DNA from: Streptomonospora nanhaiensis
Lineage (GTDB): Bacteria; Actinomycetota; Actinomycetes; Streptosporangiales; Streptosporangiaceae
DNA length: 64,000 bases
Assembly (NCBI RefSeq): GCF_013410565.1
Contig: NZ_JACCFO010000001.1
Location: 5,146,001 to 5,210,000, forward strand
Reading direction: 5' to 3'
Under the pieces are notes generated by a model, which saw only the letters and a list, made by a program, of their open reading frames with translations, made no database searches and was not told the origin of the DNA. Positions 8,091 through 16,587 of this stretch are shown here, one piece after another; position 1 is the stretch's first letter; the number at the start of each line of letters is the position of its first letter. Made by a program: the position numbers and the translations under genes.

Positions 8091-8582
8091 CTACCCCCGC
8101 CGTCCGCGGGGCGCGCGGGAGCGTTCCGCCACGCGGCGGGTGTGCTCCTCGGCGTTGCGCGCCATGCGGCTGATGAGCCGCTCCATCGCGGCGATCTCCT
8201 CGGCGCCGAACCCCTCCAGCAGGCGCTGCCCGTCGCGCACCACGGGACCGTACATCTCCCACAGCAGCCGGCGCCCCTCGTCGGTCAGCGCGACCAGGAC
8301 CTTGCGCCGGTCGGCCGCCGACGCCTCGCGCCGAACCAGGCCGCGCCGGCTCAGCCGGTCCACCAGCGCGGTGGTCGCCGCGGGCCGCAGGCCGACCGCC
8401 CGGGCCAGTTCGCCCGCCGGCATCGCCGCCTCGGACAGCCAGTCCAGGCAGCGCAGCTCCGCCGCGCCGAGGTCCAGGGCCCGCCCGACCTCGTCGTCGA
8501 AGTTCTGAACCGACCTCTGGTAGCGCTGGATCGCCCGTCCGAACGCCTCAGCGGCGGCGCGGCGCGAGGTGTCCACCCACAT
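8091..8582 (-). CDS. MarR family transcriptional regulator
   Basis: 163 residues with the MarR winged helix: LGAAELRCLDWLSEAAMPAGELARAVGLRPAATTALVDRLSRRGLVRRE, then the wing DRRKVLVALTDEGRRLL. The N- and C-terminal helices would make the dimer interface. It is the first gene of a leftward unit with LysE and the nucleotidyltransferase-like gene. An inverted repeat (8607-8624) just upstream of the start is a likely autoregulatory operator. Confidence 0.88.
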   Translation of the reverse strand: MWVDTSRRAAAEAFGRAIQRYQRSVQNFDDEVGRALDLGAAELRCLDWLSEAAMPAGELARAVGLRPAATTALVDRLSRRGLVRREASAADRRKVLVALTDEGRRLLWEMYGPVVRDGQRLLEGFGAEEIAAMERLISRMARNAEEHTRRVAERSRAPRGRRG

Positions 8583-8957
8583 CTCCTTCGGCCACCGGAT
8601 AGTTCGCCGATCATACGGTATCGGCTATGCCGGGCCGGCGGGGCGCGCTTCCCCGGGGGATGCCTGCTCGGCGAGCGGGTGCCGCCGCGAAACCCGCCCG
8701 AGCGGATTCCCCTAACCGGAACCGGCCACAAGGGCGCGGGACGCCCGCGCGCGGCGCTCGGCGGCGCCGCGCGGCCGACGCGGCGGCCCCACTTCCTGGC
8801 GCGGAGCCCGGCGGCCCCGCGCGGGCGGCCCCCACCGCCTCCGGCGACACAGGTGTTCGGCGCGGGGGTAAGGAGACCGGCGCCGCCGCGGAGGTTGTGG
8901 CACGTCAGCGGCGGGGAACGCTGACGTTCGTGTACACCATCGGGAGGGCCCGGACCC
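8583..8957. other. Divergent intergenic region
   Basis: 375 bases between the MarR and PGM1-like genes. It holds the MarR operator candidate at 8607-8624 and, at the right end, the GGGAGGG ribosome site (8942-8948) of the ligase gene. Nothing else was recognised. Confidence 0.5.
8607..8624. promoter_or_regulatory. Inverted repeat upstream of marR-type gene
   Basis: CCGAT (8607-8611) and ATCGG (8620-8624) flank an inner ATAC-G-GTAT (8613-8621), in total an 18-bp near-palindrome 25 bases upstream of the MarR start codon. Typical size and place of a MarR operator; binding is inferred. Confidence 0.5.
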
Positions 8958-10481
8958 GTGACACTGCAGACCGGTCATAACCACCAGGCCGCGTTCACCG
9001 CTCTGCAGGAGCGGCTGGCCTCACCGCTCGACGGATCCCCGCACCCGCGCACCGTCCTGGTCCTGCCCAGCTTCACCCTGGACCCGGCCGGCATGGCCAA
9101 GATCCCCGGAGTCATGCACTACGAGGAGCGGCTGCTGTCCTTCCTCCACCTGCTGCGCGCCCAGGACCGCCGCCTGGTGTACGTCACGAGCACGCCGATC
9201 CCGCCGATCGCCGTCGACTACGCGCTCGGCCTGGTGCGGTCCCTGCCCGCCTGGCACGCCCGCCGCCGGCTCACCCTGGTCGACTGCGCCGACGCGAGCC
9301 CCCGGCCGCTCACCCGCAAGATCCTCGCCCGCCCCGACGTGGTCGAACGGCTGCGGCGGGCCGTCGGCGACCCCCGGGACGCCTGCATCCTCGCCTTCAA
9401 CGGCTCACCCCACGAGCGCGAACTCGCCCTGCGGCTCGGCATGCCGCTGTTCGCCTGCGGGCCGGACCTCGCCCACCTGGGCTCCAAGAGCGGGGCGCGG
9501 GAGGTGTTCGCCGAGGCGGGCGTGCCCTCCCCGGCCGGGTTCGGGCACCTGCGCGACGAGGACGACCTCGTCAAGGCGCTGGCCGCGCTGCGCGCCCGGG
9601 CGCCCGCGTCCACACGGGCGATGATCAAGGTCAACGACGGCTTCGGCGCGGGCGGCAACGCGCTGTTCGACTTCCGGGGAGCCCCGGCCGCCGGCGGGCT
9701 GGAGACCTGGATCCGCGCGGCCCTGCCCCGGCGCGTCACCTTCGCCACGGCTCCGGAGAGCTGGGAGCGCTACCGCGCCAGGTTCGCCGAGATGGGCGGG
9801 GTCGTCGAGGAGTTCGTGGAGGGCGCCGACAGCAGGTCACCGTCGGCCCAGGTCAGCGTCGCGCCCACGGGCGAGGCCCGGGTGCTGTCCACCCAGGACC
9901 AGTTCTTCGTCGGCGCCGGGCGGCAGACCTACGCCGGCTGCACCGCGCCCGCGCACGAGGACTACCGCCGCGACGTGCACGGCCTGGCCCTGCGCACCGG
10001 GCGGGCGCTGGCCCGCAAGGGCATGGTCGGCATCGCCAGCGTGGACTTCGTCTCGGCCCTCGTGGGCGGTGTCCGGCGGCTCTTCGCGGCCGAGATCAAC
10101 CTCCGCATGGGCGGCGGCACCGCACCGCGCATGTTCCTCGAAGGCGTCGCCGACGCCCGCCTCGACGAGGAGACCGGAAGCTTTCGCACCCCCGACGGGC
10201 GCCCCCTCTGCTACCTGGCCACCGACCGCCTGGAGAGCGAGGCCTACCGCGACCTGACCCCGGAGCGGGTGCTGGACACCGCCTACCGCGGCGGCCTGCT
10301 CTACGACGAGCGGGCGGGCTCGGGCGCGGTCTTCCACATGCTCGGCGCGCTGCCGGGCTTCGGGAAGATGGGGGCGGTCGTCGTGGACCGCACCACGGCC
10401 GCCGCCCACGACCGGTACCGCGCCGTGGTGGCGGCCCTGGACGCCGCCGCGGCCCGCCCGCCGGGGCAGGCCGCGGGGTGA
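8958..10481 (+). CDS. PGM1-related peptide ligase, ATP-grasp
   Basis: 507 residues from a GTG with GGGAGGG 9 bases upstream. The N-terminal third (PRTVLVLPSFTLDP, YVTSTPIPPIAVDYALGL, CILAFNGSPHERELALRLG) and the C-terminal ATP-grasp region (STRAMIKVNDGFGAGGNALF for ATP, VVEEFVEGADSRSPSAQVSV, and the metal/substrate segment AAEINLRMGGGTAPRMF) match the group around PGM1, the ATP-grasp ligase that joins a nonproteinogenic amino acid to a peptide in pheganomycin biosynthesis. No precursor-peptide gene is visible next to it; the neighbours are a P450 and ferredoxin in the opposite orientation. The reaction is probably amide bond formation with ATP; the substrates are unknown. Confidence 0.8.
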   Translation: MTLQTGHNHQAAFTALQERLASPLDGSPHPRTVLVLPSFTLDPAGMAKIPGVMHYEERLLSFLHLLRAQDRRLVYVTSTPIPPIAVDYALGLVRSLPAWHARRRLTLVDCADASPRPLTRKILARPDVVERLRRAVGDPRDACILAFNGSPHERELALRLGMPLFACGPDLAHLGSKSGAREVFAEAGVPSPAGFGHLRDEDDLVKALAALRARAPASTRAMIKVNDGFGAGGNALFDFRGAPAAGGLETWIRAALPRRVTFATAPESWERYRARFAEMGGVVEEFVEGADSRSPSAQVSVAPTGEARVLSTQDQFFVGAGRQTYAGCTAPAHEDYRRDVHGLALRTGRALARKGMVGIASVDFVSALVGGVRRLFAAEINLRMGGGTAPRMFLEGVADARLDEETGSFRTPDGRPLCYLATDRLESEAYRDLTPERVLDTAYRGGLLYDERAGSGAVFHMLGALPGFGKMGAVVVDRTTAAAHDRYRAVVAALDAAAARPPGQAAG

Positions 10482-10535
10482 CCCGTGCCGCCGCCCGGCC
10501 GGCCGACGGCGCGGCGGGCGGCCCGGCGGCCGGCC

Positions 10536-10730
10536 TCAGCCGAGGGCGACCGCACCGGAGGGGCACGTCTGGGCGGCCTCCCGGACCGACGCGTGGCGGT
10601 GCGGCGGCGGCGCGGGGTCGAGGAGGACCACGCGGCCGTCGTCGGGGTCCTGGTCGAAGGTGTCGGGGGCGCGCAGGACGCACATGCCGGCGCCGACGCA
10701 GCGGTCGCGGTCGATTCGCGGTCGCATCAC
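10536..10730 (-). CDS. Small ferredoxin, [3Fe-4S] type
   Basis: 64 residues: IDRDRCVGAGMCVLRAPDTF at the N-terminus and EAAQTCPSGAVAL at the C-terminus give the Cys spacing of single-cluster ferredoxins that serve actinobacterial P450s; the position where a fourth cysteine would sit is glycine/alanine, pointing to a 3Fe-4S cluster. GTG at 10730 and ATG at 10727 are alternative starts; a GAGGGG site lies in the end of the P450 gene. It begins 3 bases after the P450 stop, so the two are translated together. Confidence 0.88.
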   Translation of the reverse strand: MMRPRIDRDRCVGAGMCVLRAPDTFDQDPDDGRVVLLDPAPPPHRHASVREAAQTCPSGAVALG

Positions 10731-10733
10731 GGC

Positions 10734-11972
10734 CTACCCCTCGTCCCAGGTCACCGGAAGCTCCACGACCCCGTGGACGGTGGCGTCGACGCGCACCGGG
10801 ACCTCCTCGGGAGCGACCGCCAGGCGCAGGCCCGGCAACCGCGAGAGCAGCGCCCGGTAGGCGATCCGCAGCTCCACCCGCGCGAGCTGCTGGCCCACGC
10901 AGGCGTGGACCCCGTGGCCGAAGGCCAGGTGCCCGGTGGGGGACCGGTGCGGGTCGAGGGTGTCGGGGCCCGCGAACCGCAGCGGGTCGCGGTTGGCGGC
11001 CTGGAGGGAGACGGCGACGGTGTCGCCGGCCCGGATCGTGTGCCCGGCGAGCTCGACGTCCTCCAGCGCCACCCGGGCGCCGGTGTGGGCGATGCTGAGG
11101 TAGCGCAGCAGCTCCTCGGCGGCCGGGGCGACCAGTTGGGGGTCGGCGCGCAGCTCGGCGAGCCGGTCGGGGTTGCGCAGCAGGGCGAACGTGCCCAGGG
11201 CGATCATGTTGGCGGTGGTGTCCAGCCCGGCGCCCAGCAGCACGACCCCCAGGGTGGTCAGCTCGTCGTCGGTCAGGTCGGTTGCGGCCAGCTCCGAGAG
11301 CAGGTCGTCGGTGGGCTCGGCGCGCTTGGCCCGGACGAGGTCGCCCAGATAGGCGGAGAGCGCCGCCGCGGCCGCGCCGGTGTCCTCGTCGAGGGCCCCG
11401 CCGGTGAGGACCTCGGCGTGCCTCTGGAAGCGGTCGCGGTCGGCGTAGGGCACTCCGAGCAGTTCGCAGATGACCATCGCCGGGACGGGCCGGGCGTAGG
11501 CGGCGACGAGGTCCGCGGGCGGGCCCTGCCGCTCCATGGCGTCCAGGTGCTCCGCGCAGATCCGGGTGACCCGCTCGGTGAGCAGGCGCATCCGGCGGAC
11601 GGTGAACCGGCCGGCCAGCAGCCTCCGGTAGCGGGTGTGCTCCGGCGGGTCGATGCCGGTCAGGTCGCCCGGGGGCGCCGGGGGCAGGCCGCCGGGCGGC
11701 ATCCCGGGTACCGGGAGGCGCATCAGCTCGTAGCGGGAGCTGAACCGGGGGTCGCCGAGCACCGTGCGCACCACGGCGTGCCCGGTCGCCAGCCAGCCGA
11801 CGTGCCCGTCGGGGTAGGCCATCGGGGCCAGCGGCCGCTCCCGGCGCACGCGGCCGAGTTCGGCGGGGGGATCGAAGGGGCAGCCGGCGGGCCGCTCGGT
11901 GGGGAGCCCGGGCAGCGGAGGGGGCGCCGCCGCCGTCTCGGGGGTCGGGGACGTGGGGGGCTGGGGGGTCAT
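10734..11972 (-). CDS. Cytochrome P450
   Basis: 412 residues, soluble bacterial P450. Visible: I-helix oxygen-binding motif AGLDTT (248-253), K-helix ExxR (Glu287-Arg290), and the heme loop FGHGVHACVG with the ligand Cys358. The proline-rich first 30 residues are unusual but without a membrane segment. It monooxygenates an unknown substrate, receiving electrons from the ferredoxin encoded directly downstream. The GbsR-type gene upstream on the same strand probably regulates it. Confidence 0.93.
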   Translation of the reverse strand: MTPQPPTSPTPETAAAPPPLPGLPTERPAGCPFDPPAELGRVRRERPLAPMAYPDGHVGWLATGHAVVRTVLGDPRFSSRYELMRLPVPGMPPGGLPPAPPGDLTGIDPPEHTRYRRLLAGRFTVRRMRLLTERVTRICAEHLDAMERQGPPADLVAAYARPVPAMVICELLGVPYADRDRFQRHAEVLTGGALDEDTGAAAAALSAYLGDLVRAKRAEPTDDLLSELAATDLTDDELTTLGVVLLGAGLDTTANMIALGTFALLRNPDRLAELRADPQLVAPAAEELLRYLSIAHTGARVALEDVELAGHTIRAGDTVAVSLQAANRDPLRFAGPDTLDPHRSPTGHLAFGHGVHACVGQQLARVELRIAYRALLSRLPGLRLAVAPEEVPVRVDATVHGVVELPVTWDEG

Positions 11973-12014
11973 GGCGGTGTCCTCCTGGTGTCGTGGGCGG
12001 GACGGCCCGGCGCC

Positions 12015-12509
12015 TCAGTCGGGGGTGGGCAGCTCTCCGGACGCGCGCAGGGCGTCGCGGTGGGACCGCCACTCGGCCGCGACCTGCGGCAGGCGGTCGG
12101 CGAGGAAGTCGTAGAAGGCGGCCAGCTCCAGCAGGCGCGCGCGGCGCCGGGGGGAGGTGTCGGCCAGGGCGGACAGCCCCTGGCGCGTCATGGCCGCGTG
12201 CTCCCGGTACTGCTGCGCGGCGTCGAGGTCGCGGGGCCCGAACTCCGGGTCCAGCCGGATCCGGTCGACCCGCTCGCCGGCGGGCCGGTAGCGCTGGATG
12301 TAGGACAGCCGCTCCAGTACCGCGACGGCGGTGCCGATCGAGCTGCGGCTGGCGCTCAGCGCCGCACTGAGCTGCGCCGGGGTCTGCGCCGGGGGATCGC
12401 AGACCATCAGCCAGCCCAGTACGCGTCCGGTGATCGGCGCCATCCCGAACTGCTGGGCGAACCAGCGGCCGACATGGTCGGCGAAGGCCACCTCGTCATC
12501 CTTACTCAT
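12015..12509 (-). CDS. GbsR/MarR-type transcriptional regulator
   Basis: 164 residues. It opens with VAFADHVGRWFAQQFGMAPITGRVLGWLMVCDP, the characteristic start of GbsR-type MarR proteins, followed by the winged helix TPAQLSAALSASRSSIGTAVAVLERLSYIQRYRPAGERVDRIRL. The C-terminal helices form the dimer. It lies upstream of the P450/ferredoxin pair on the same strand, 42 bases away. A perfect 6+6 inverted repeat at 12520-12537 sits 11 bases before the start codon and is likely its own operator. Confidence 0.85.
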   Translation of the reverse strand: MSKDDEVAFADHVGRWFAQQFGMAPITGRVLGWLMVCDPPAQTPAQLSAALSASRSSIGTAVAVLERLSYIQRYRPAGERVDRIRLDPEFGPRDLDAAQQYREHAAMTRQGLSALADTSPRRRARLLELAAFYDFLADRLPQVAAEWRSHRDALRASGELPTPD

Positions 12510-12519
12510 GCTCCGATAA

Positions 12520-12537
12520 TTCCAGTAATTCCTGGAA
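12520..12537. promoter_or_regulatory. Inverted repeat upstream of the GbsR-type gene
   Basis: TTCCAG (12520-12525), TAATTC, CTGGAA (12532-12537), a perfect repeat in an AT-rich island directly before the regulator start. A probable autoregulatory operator that would also control the downstream P450 and ferredoxin genes. Confidence 0.6.
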
Positions 12538-12704
12538 AGTCAACAGCTGTCGCCGGGGCGCGGTTCGCGGAAACGGGACGGCGTGCGGCCGGGTCAACGC
12601 GCGTCCGTGTCCCGGGCGGGTGCGGCCCCGGCGGCGGACAGCGGTGCATGCTAGCTTGATGCGTGCTTCAGCTGTCGGCCTGACGGACCAGGGGAGTCGG
12701 GAAC

Positions 12705-13547
12705 GTGCCGGACACCGGATCGCGGGGCTCCGCCGGAGCCGCTCGTGTGCCGCGCGAGGTGGTGGACGCGGCCCTGCGTGTCGCGCGGCGGCTGGGCAAG
12801 GACGTCGCCGACGTCCCCACCCGGGAGATCGCGCTGGAGGCGGGGATCTCGCGCAGCACCCTGCTGCGGCGCCTGGGCGGCCCTCGCGAGGCGCTGGACG
12901 AGGCGGTGCGCGCCGCCGGGGTCGACCCGGGCGGGCAGCCGCCGGTCCGCGACCGCGCCATCACGGCCTGCGCCCACCTGATCGGCGAGCACGGCCTGGC
13001 CGGGCTGACCCTGGAGGCGGTCGCGGCCAGGGCCGACTGCTCGGTGCACAGCGTGTACGCGGCGTTCGGCGGGCGCAACGACCTGCTTGAGGCGGTCTTC
13101 GAGCGCTACAGCCCGATTCTGGACGTCGAGCAGATCCTGGACGGTCCGCCCCGGGGGCTGCCGGAGACCGTCCGCCTGATCTACCGGCGGCTGGCCCAGG
13201 CCCTCGACCGGGAGCCGCGCGTGCTGCCGGCCATGCTCGCCGAGGCGTTCGCCCGCCCGGCGGCGCCGGCCTCCCAGGCGCTGGTACGGCACTTCGTGCC
13301 CCGCGTCCTGGCGGTGCTCGGGCGGTGGCTCGCCGACGAGGTCGCCGCCGGCCGCATCCGCCCCATGCCGGTCACCCTGCTGCTCCAGCAGTTGGTCGGG
13401 CCCATGCTCATGCACTTCCTCACCCGCCCCGCGCTGGGCGGCGTCCGGCAGGTCGACCTGCCCGATCCCGAGGAGGCGTGCGAGGAGTTCGCGGCGGCGT
13501 TCGTGCGCGCCGTCGCGCTGCCCGCGCCGGGCGGCGACCGGGACTGA
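12705..13547 (+). CDS. TetR-family regulator with two HTH-like segments
   Basis: 280 residues from a GTG with GGGGAG upstream. The first 70 residues read as a TetR-like HTH (ALRVARRLGKDVADVPTREI, then ALEAGISRSTLLRRLGGPREALDEAV), and residues about 85-135 as a second complete one (DRAITACAHLIGEHGLAGLT, LEAVAARADCSVHSVYAAFG, GRNDLLEAVFERY). The C-terminal half is an all-helical ligand/dimer domain. Ordinary TetR proteins are about 200 residues with one HTH, so this is a tandem arrangement. The neighbouring leftward ABC-2-like gene, with a palindrome before it, is the likely target. Confidence 0.8.
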   Translation: MPDTGSRGSAGAARVPREVVDAALRVARRLGKDVADVPTREIALEAGISRSTLLRRLGGPREALDEAVRAAGVDPGGQPPVRDRAITACAHLIGEHGLAGLTLEAVAARADCSVHSVYAAFGGRNDLLEAVFERYSPILDVEQILDGPPRGLPETVRLIYRRLAQALDREPRVLPAMLAEAFARPAAPASQALVRHFVPRVLAVLGRWLADEVAAGRIRPMPVTLLLQQLVGPMLMHFLTRPALGGVRQVDLPDPEEACEEFAAAFVRAVALPAPGGDRD

Positions 13548-13584
13548 GGTCCCCGGCGCCCCCGCGGCGCGGGTCCGAAGGCGG

Positions 13585-14595
13585 TCAGCGCCGGGCCGGC
13601 GGTCGGGCGGCCGCGGGCCGCCGGAGGTGGGCGGCGAAGCCCAGGACGAGCCCGAACACCACCCACGCCACCAGGACGAGGGAGGGCTCGGCGGCCCCGG
13701 TGCCGTCGAAGAACGCGTTGGCGCGCAGCAGGCTGCCGGCGGCGCCGGGCGGCAGGAGTTGTCCGAGGGCCGCCCAGCCAGGCGGCAGCCAGTGGGGTCC
13801 GGTGGCCAGGCCGGAGAGCGGGTTGCCCAGCAGCATCATCACGGCCGCCCCCGTGGCCGGCCCGCCCAGGCCCAGCAGGGCCTCCAGGCCGACGAACGCC
13901 ACCGACAGGGCCGCCACGCCCAGGCCCAGCCCCAGCGCGCTCACCCAGTAGTCGCCGGCCAGCGAGCCGGTCGCGTACTGCAGGACCGCAGTGGCCGCGG
14001 CCCCGGCGACCAGGGAGAACAGCACGGCACCGGCCAGCCGCAGGCGCACGTTGGCGCGGCCGGGGAACACGCGGGAGAGGACGGCGGCCGGGAGGATCCC
14101 GCCGAAGATGAGCGGGAGCCCGGCCGCGGCGAATCCGGAACCGCGCGGATCGTCCTCGGGGAAGGGCGCGAGGTCGTGGACGGTGGCCGCCGCCTGCTGC
14201 CGGGCGGCGGCGGAGTCGGCCATGGCCGTGAGCGCGCCGGCGGCCAGCGGCGCGCCGGCGGTGGCGGTGTAGACGTCGATCCCGTCGGCGGCCAGCGCCA
14301 GGCCGCCCGTGATCTCGCGGTCCTCGACCGCGTCGGCGAGGGCGCCGGCGTCCTCGTAGAGGGTGACGTCCCACTCGTCGCCGTCGAGCCGCTCCTGCAG
14401 CGGCTCGGTCGCGGCCCGCGGGCCGGTCAGCCCGATCGGCACCTCGTGGGGGCCGCCGTGGACCCCGGGCAGGGCGAACGCGCCCAGCATCAGGACCACC
14501 AGGGCGGCGAGGCCGAGCACGGCGCCCACCAGGCGCGCGGCCGCTGCGGGCCCCGAGGCCGCGCTCGGCGGCTGGGGGGCGGGGGTTGCGGACAT
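13585..14595 (-). CDS. ABC-2-type membrane protein, permease-like
   Basis: 336 residues. A transmembrane helix near residues 22-45 (ARLVGAVLGLAALVVLMLGAFALPGV) is followed by a soluble extracytoplasmic part of about 110 residues and then five hydrophobic helices near the C-terminus. That is the outline of ABC-2/YhgE-type permeases and of DUF3533-like proteins. No ATPase gene is adjacent, so the partner is unknown or absent. The ATG at 14595 has GGAGAC upstream. It converges with the double-HTH TetR gene and has a palindrome (14718-14737) about 125 bases upstream, suggesting repression by a TetR protein. Confidence 0.7.
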   Translation of the reverse strand: MSATPAPQPPSAASGPAAAARLVGAVLGLAALVVLMLGAFALPGVHGGPHEVPIGLTGPRAATEPLQERLDGDEWDVTLYEDAGALADAVEDREITGGLALAADGIDVYTATAGAPLAAGALTAMADSAAARQQAAATVHDLAPFPEDDPRGSGFAAAGLPLIFGGILPAAVLSRVFPGRANVRLRLAGAVLFSLVAGAAATAVLQYATGSLAGDYWVSALGLGLGVAALSVAFVGLEALLGLGGPATGAAVMMLLGNPLSGLATGPHWLPPGWAALGQLLPPGAAGSLLRANAFFDGTGAAEPSLVLVAWVVFGLVLGFAAHLRRPAAARPPARR

Positions 14596-15001
14596 GGCGA
14601 TCGTGTCTCCTTCGGCGCCGCCGAGCCGCCGGGCAGGGGCGGCGGCAGGGCTGCGGCGGGATGGGGCGTGCCTCGTGGACGGCGCGGCCCGCTTCTTCCG
14701 CCTTTCGTATCGTGACGCACGTTCACAGGGCAACGTGATTCATGTATCAAGTCGGGTGTGCGGCACCCCGCTGGAGGGCGCGGGGGACGGCCTCCGGCGG
14801 GTGGAGCGCCATGTTCTACCTGGTCAGCGTGCTGTGGAGGGCGGCGGGATACGCCGACCGCCTGTCACATGAGCGGAAGCCGCGGTGTCCTGTGCTGTTC
14901 GCTCTGCGAGCACCAGGCGGAGGCGGCGCCGCGCCACCCCACCGGCGCACCCCCCGGCCGCCGTGGCAGCGCGTCCGGCCGGGGGCGGCCAGGGTCCGCT
15001 C
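14596..15001. other. Intergenic region without a gene
   Basis: About 400 bases between the permease-like gene and the end of the hypothetical gene at 15002. Besides the palindrome at 14718-14737 there is no frame with a plausible composition on either strand, and no RNA was recognised. Confidence 0.5.
14718..14737. promoter_or_regulatory. TetR-type operator candidate
   Basis: CACGTT (14718-14723), eight bases, AACGTG (14732-14737), perfect arms, extended outward by TGA at 14713-14715 and TCA at 14740-14742. It lies upstream of the leftward permease-like gene. The double-HTH TetR (12705) is the nearest candidate regulator. Confidence 0.5.
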
Positions 15002-15760
15002 CTAGAAGGGCTCGCGGCGCAGGGTCACCTCGAACCCCAGGCCCGGTACCACCAGCGTGCCGTCGTCGCCGGCGCTGATGTCGGAGGCGAAGACCTCGTT
15101 GGGGTAGTCGAACGGCCCCGCGCGCAGCTCCGCGGTCACCACGCGGGCGACCTCGGCGGGCGCCCGGGGATCGGTCTCCGGGAGCCTGATGTGCCACCGG
15201 TTGTGCGGGTCGGTGCCCTGCCACCCCCGCCCGCGCATCCGCTCCGCGGTTTCGGGGGTCGGCGGCGGACCGGGCACGACGGCGCACGGTTCGCGGCCGG
15301 GCGTCCCCGGGTCGTACGTCACGACCAGGTCCACCGGCGGGTTCCACCGGGCGCGCAGCCGCATGCCCGCCCAGTCTCCCGGTGCCTGCACCGGAAGGTG
15401 CTCGGCCCAGGACGCGAGCAGCAGCGCCGGCCGCTCCTCGGCGTCCTGCCAGGTGCAGGTGCGGGCGACGGAGGAGTCGTTGAGCCACCGGTCGCGGCCG
15501 CCGCCGGGGCCGCCCCGGTCCAGCGCCCAGGCGTAGGGCAGCCCGCCCTCGACGAACTCCGCGTACTCGCGCTCGGCGAACCGCGCGGAGTCGTGGACGG
15601 AGAGGACCGCCGCGCCGTGGTCGCCCGAGAGCAGCAGGGTGCGCGTCGGGCGGACCCACCGCACGCTCGGCCCGTGGTCGGTGCCGCCGAGGAGCGTGGG
15701 CGGGCCGAGGCGCGCGATGATCGCCGCGTACACCGGGCGCAGTGCCGCGCGCCGCTCCAC
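15002..15760 (-). CDS. Hypothetical protein
   Basis: At least 252 residues; I do not recognise the family. It has no signal peptide or membrane segment; notable stretches are DSSVARTCTWQDAEERPALLLASWAEHLP, WNPPVDLVVTYDPG and RTLLLSGDHGAAVLSV. The reading frame keeps high third-position GC upstream of the GTG at 15760, through ADRLLNGADRALDRPTTVLA, up to a CTG at 15844 that has AGGA 10 bases upstream and lies 20 bases after the previous stop, so the real start may be that CTG. It follows the DHFR-fold gene on the same strand. Confidence 0.65.
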   Translation of the reverse strand: MERRAALRPVYAAIIARLGPPTLLGGTDHGPSVRWVRPTRTLLLSGDHGAAVLSVHDSARFAEREYAEFVEGGLPYAWALDRGGPGGGRDRWLNDSSVARTCTWQDAEERPALLLASWAEHLPVQAPGDWAGMRLRARWNPPVDLVVTYDPGTPGREPCAVVPGPPPTPETAERMRGRGWQGTDPHNRWHIRLPETDPRAPAEVARVVTAELRAGPFDYPNEVFASDISAGDDGTLVVPGLGFEVTLRREPF

Positions 15761-15863
15761 CGGGCCGCGCCCCTCGGGGTGGGCGAGGACGGTCGTGGGC
15801 CGGTCGAGGGCGCGGTCGGCGCCGTTGAGCAGGCGGTCCGCCAGACCGGCCGCGTCCTGGGGC

Positions 15864-16460
15864 TCAGCGCCGGGGGCGGTAGGTGATGTGCGTGACCAGC
15901 GACGCCGAGCGCCCGGAGACCTGCTCCAGGTCCACCCCCGACACGCCCGCGAACAGGCGCTCGCCGGCGCCCAGCACCACCGGCGCGATGTGCAGGCGCA
16001 GTTCGTCGAGCAGGCCGGCGGCCAGGTACTGGTTGATGGTCGCCGCCCCGCCGCAGACCGCGACCGGCCGGTCGCCGGCGGCCGCGCGGGCGCGGTCCAG
16101 CGCGGCCCCGATGCCCTCGGTGACGAAGTTGAAGGTGGTGCCCCCGCGCATCTCGACGGGATCGCGGGGATGGTGGGTGAGCACGAACACCGGCGCGTGG
16201 TAGGGGGGCTCCTCGCCCCACCAGCCGCGCCAGTCCTCGTCCCACGCGCCGCGGACGGGCCCGAACATGTTGCGGCCCATGACGTAGGCCCCCGCCGAGG
16301 TGATGGCGTCGACCTCGGCCCGGTTCTCGTCGGGGGTCTGGAACATCCAGGCGTGCAGGTCCTCGCCGGCTCCCTCGCCGAGGGGGTTCTCGCGGGACTG
16401 GTTGGGGCCGGCGACGTATCCGTCGACCGAGACCGATACGTCGCACACGACCTTGCTCAC
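15864..16460 (-). CDS. RibD C-terminal/dihydrofolate reductase-fold protein
   Basis: 198 residues from a GTG. VVCDVSVSVDGYVAGPNQS is the usual N-terminal strand and loop; DAITSAGAYVMGRNMFG matches the NADPH-binding helix region, and AVCGGAATINQYLAAGLLDELRLHIAPVVLGAGERLF is the conserved RibD_C core. Proteins of this type are stand-alone reductases of unknown substrate, not true folate enzymes or riboflavin RibD, which carries a deaminase domain. It seems to head a two-gene unit with the hypothetical downstream. Confidence 0.88.
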   Translation of the reverse strand: MSKVVCDVSVSVDGYVAGPNQSRENPLGEGAGEDLHAWMFQTPDENRAEVDAITSAGAYVMGRNMFGPVRGAWDEDWRGWWGEEPPYHAPVFVLTHHPRDPVEMRGGTTFNFVTEGIGAALDRARAAAGDRPVAVCGGAATINQYLAAGLLDELRLHIAPVVLGAGERLFAGVSGVDLEQVSGRSASLVTHITYRPRR

Positions 16461-16587
16461 GGGTGCCGCCCTCCGGGATCGTCCACGGGCCGGCCGGTCC
16501 GCCGGCCGGTTGCCCGCAGCTTAGACGGCGGGTCAGACACCGGCGGCGCATCCCGGGGCGCGCGCCGTGTCGGGCGGGCGTGAGGGC

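Noticed and set aside
14742-15005. Short plus-strand frame between permease-like and hypothetical genes
   Set aside because: No motif and overlaps the 3' end of a better-supported gene; nothing protein-like in the translation.
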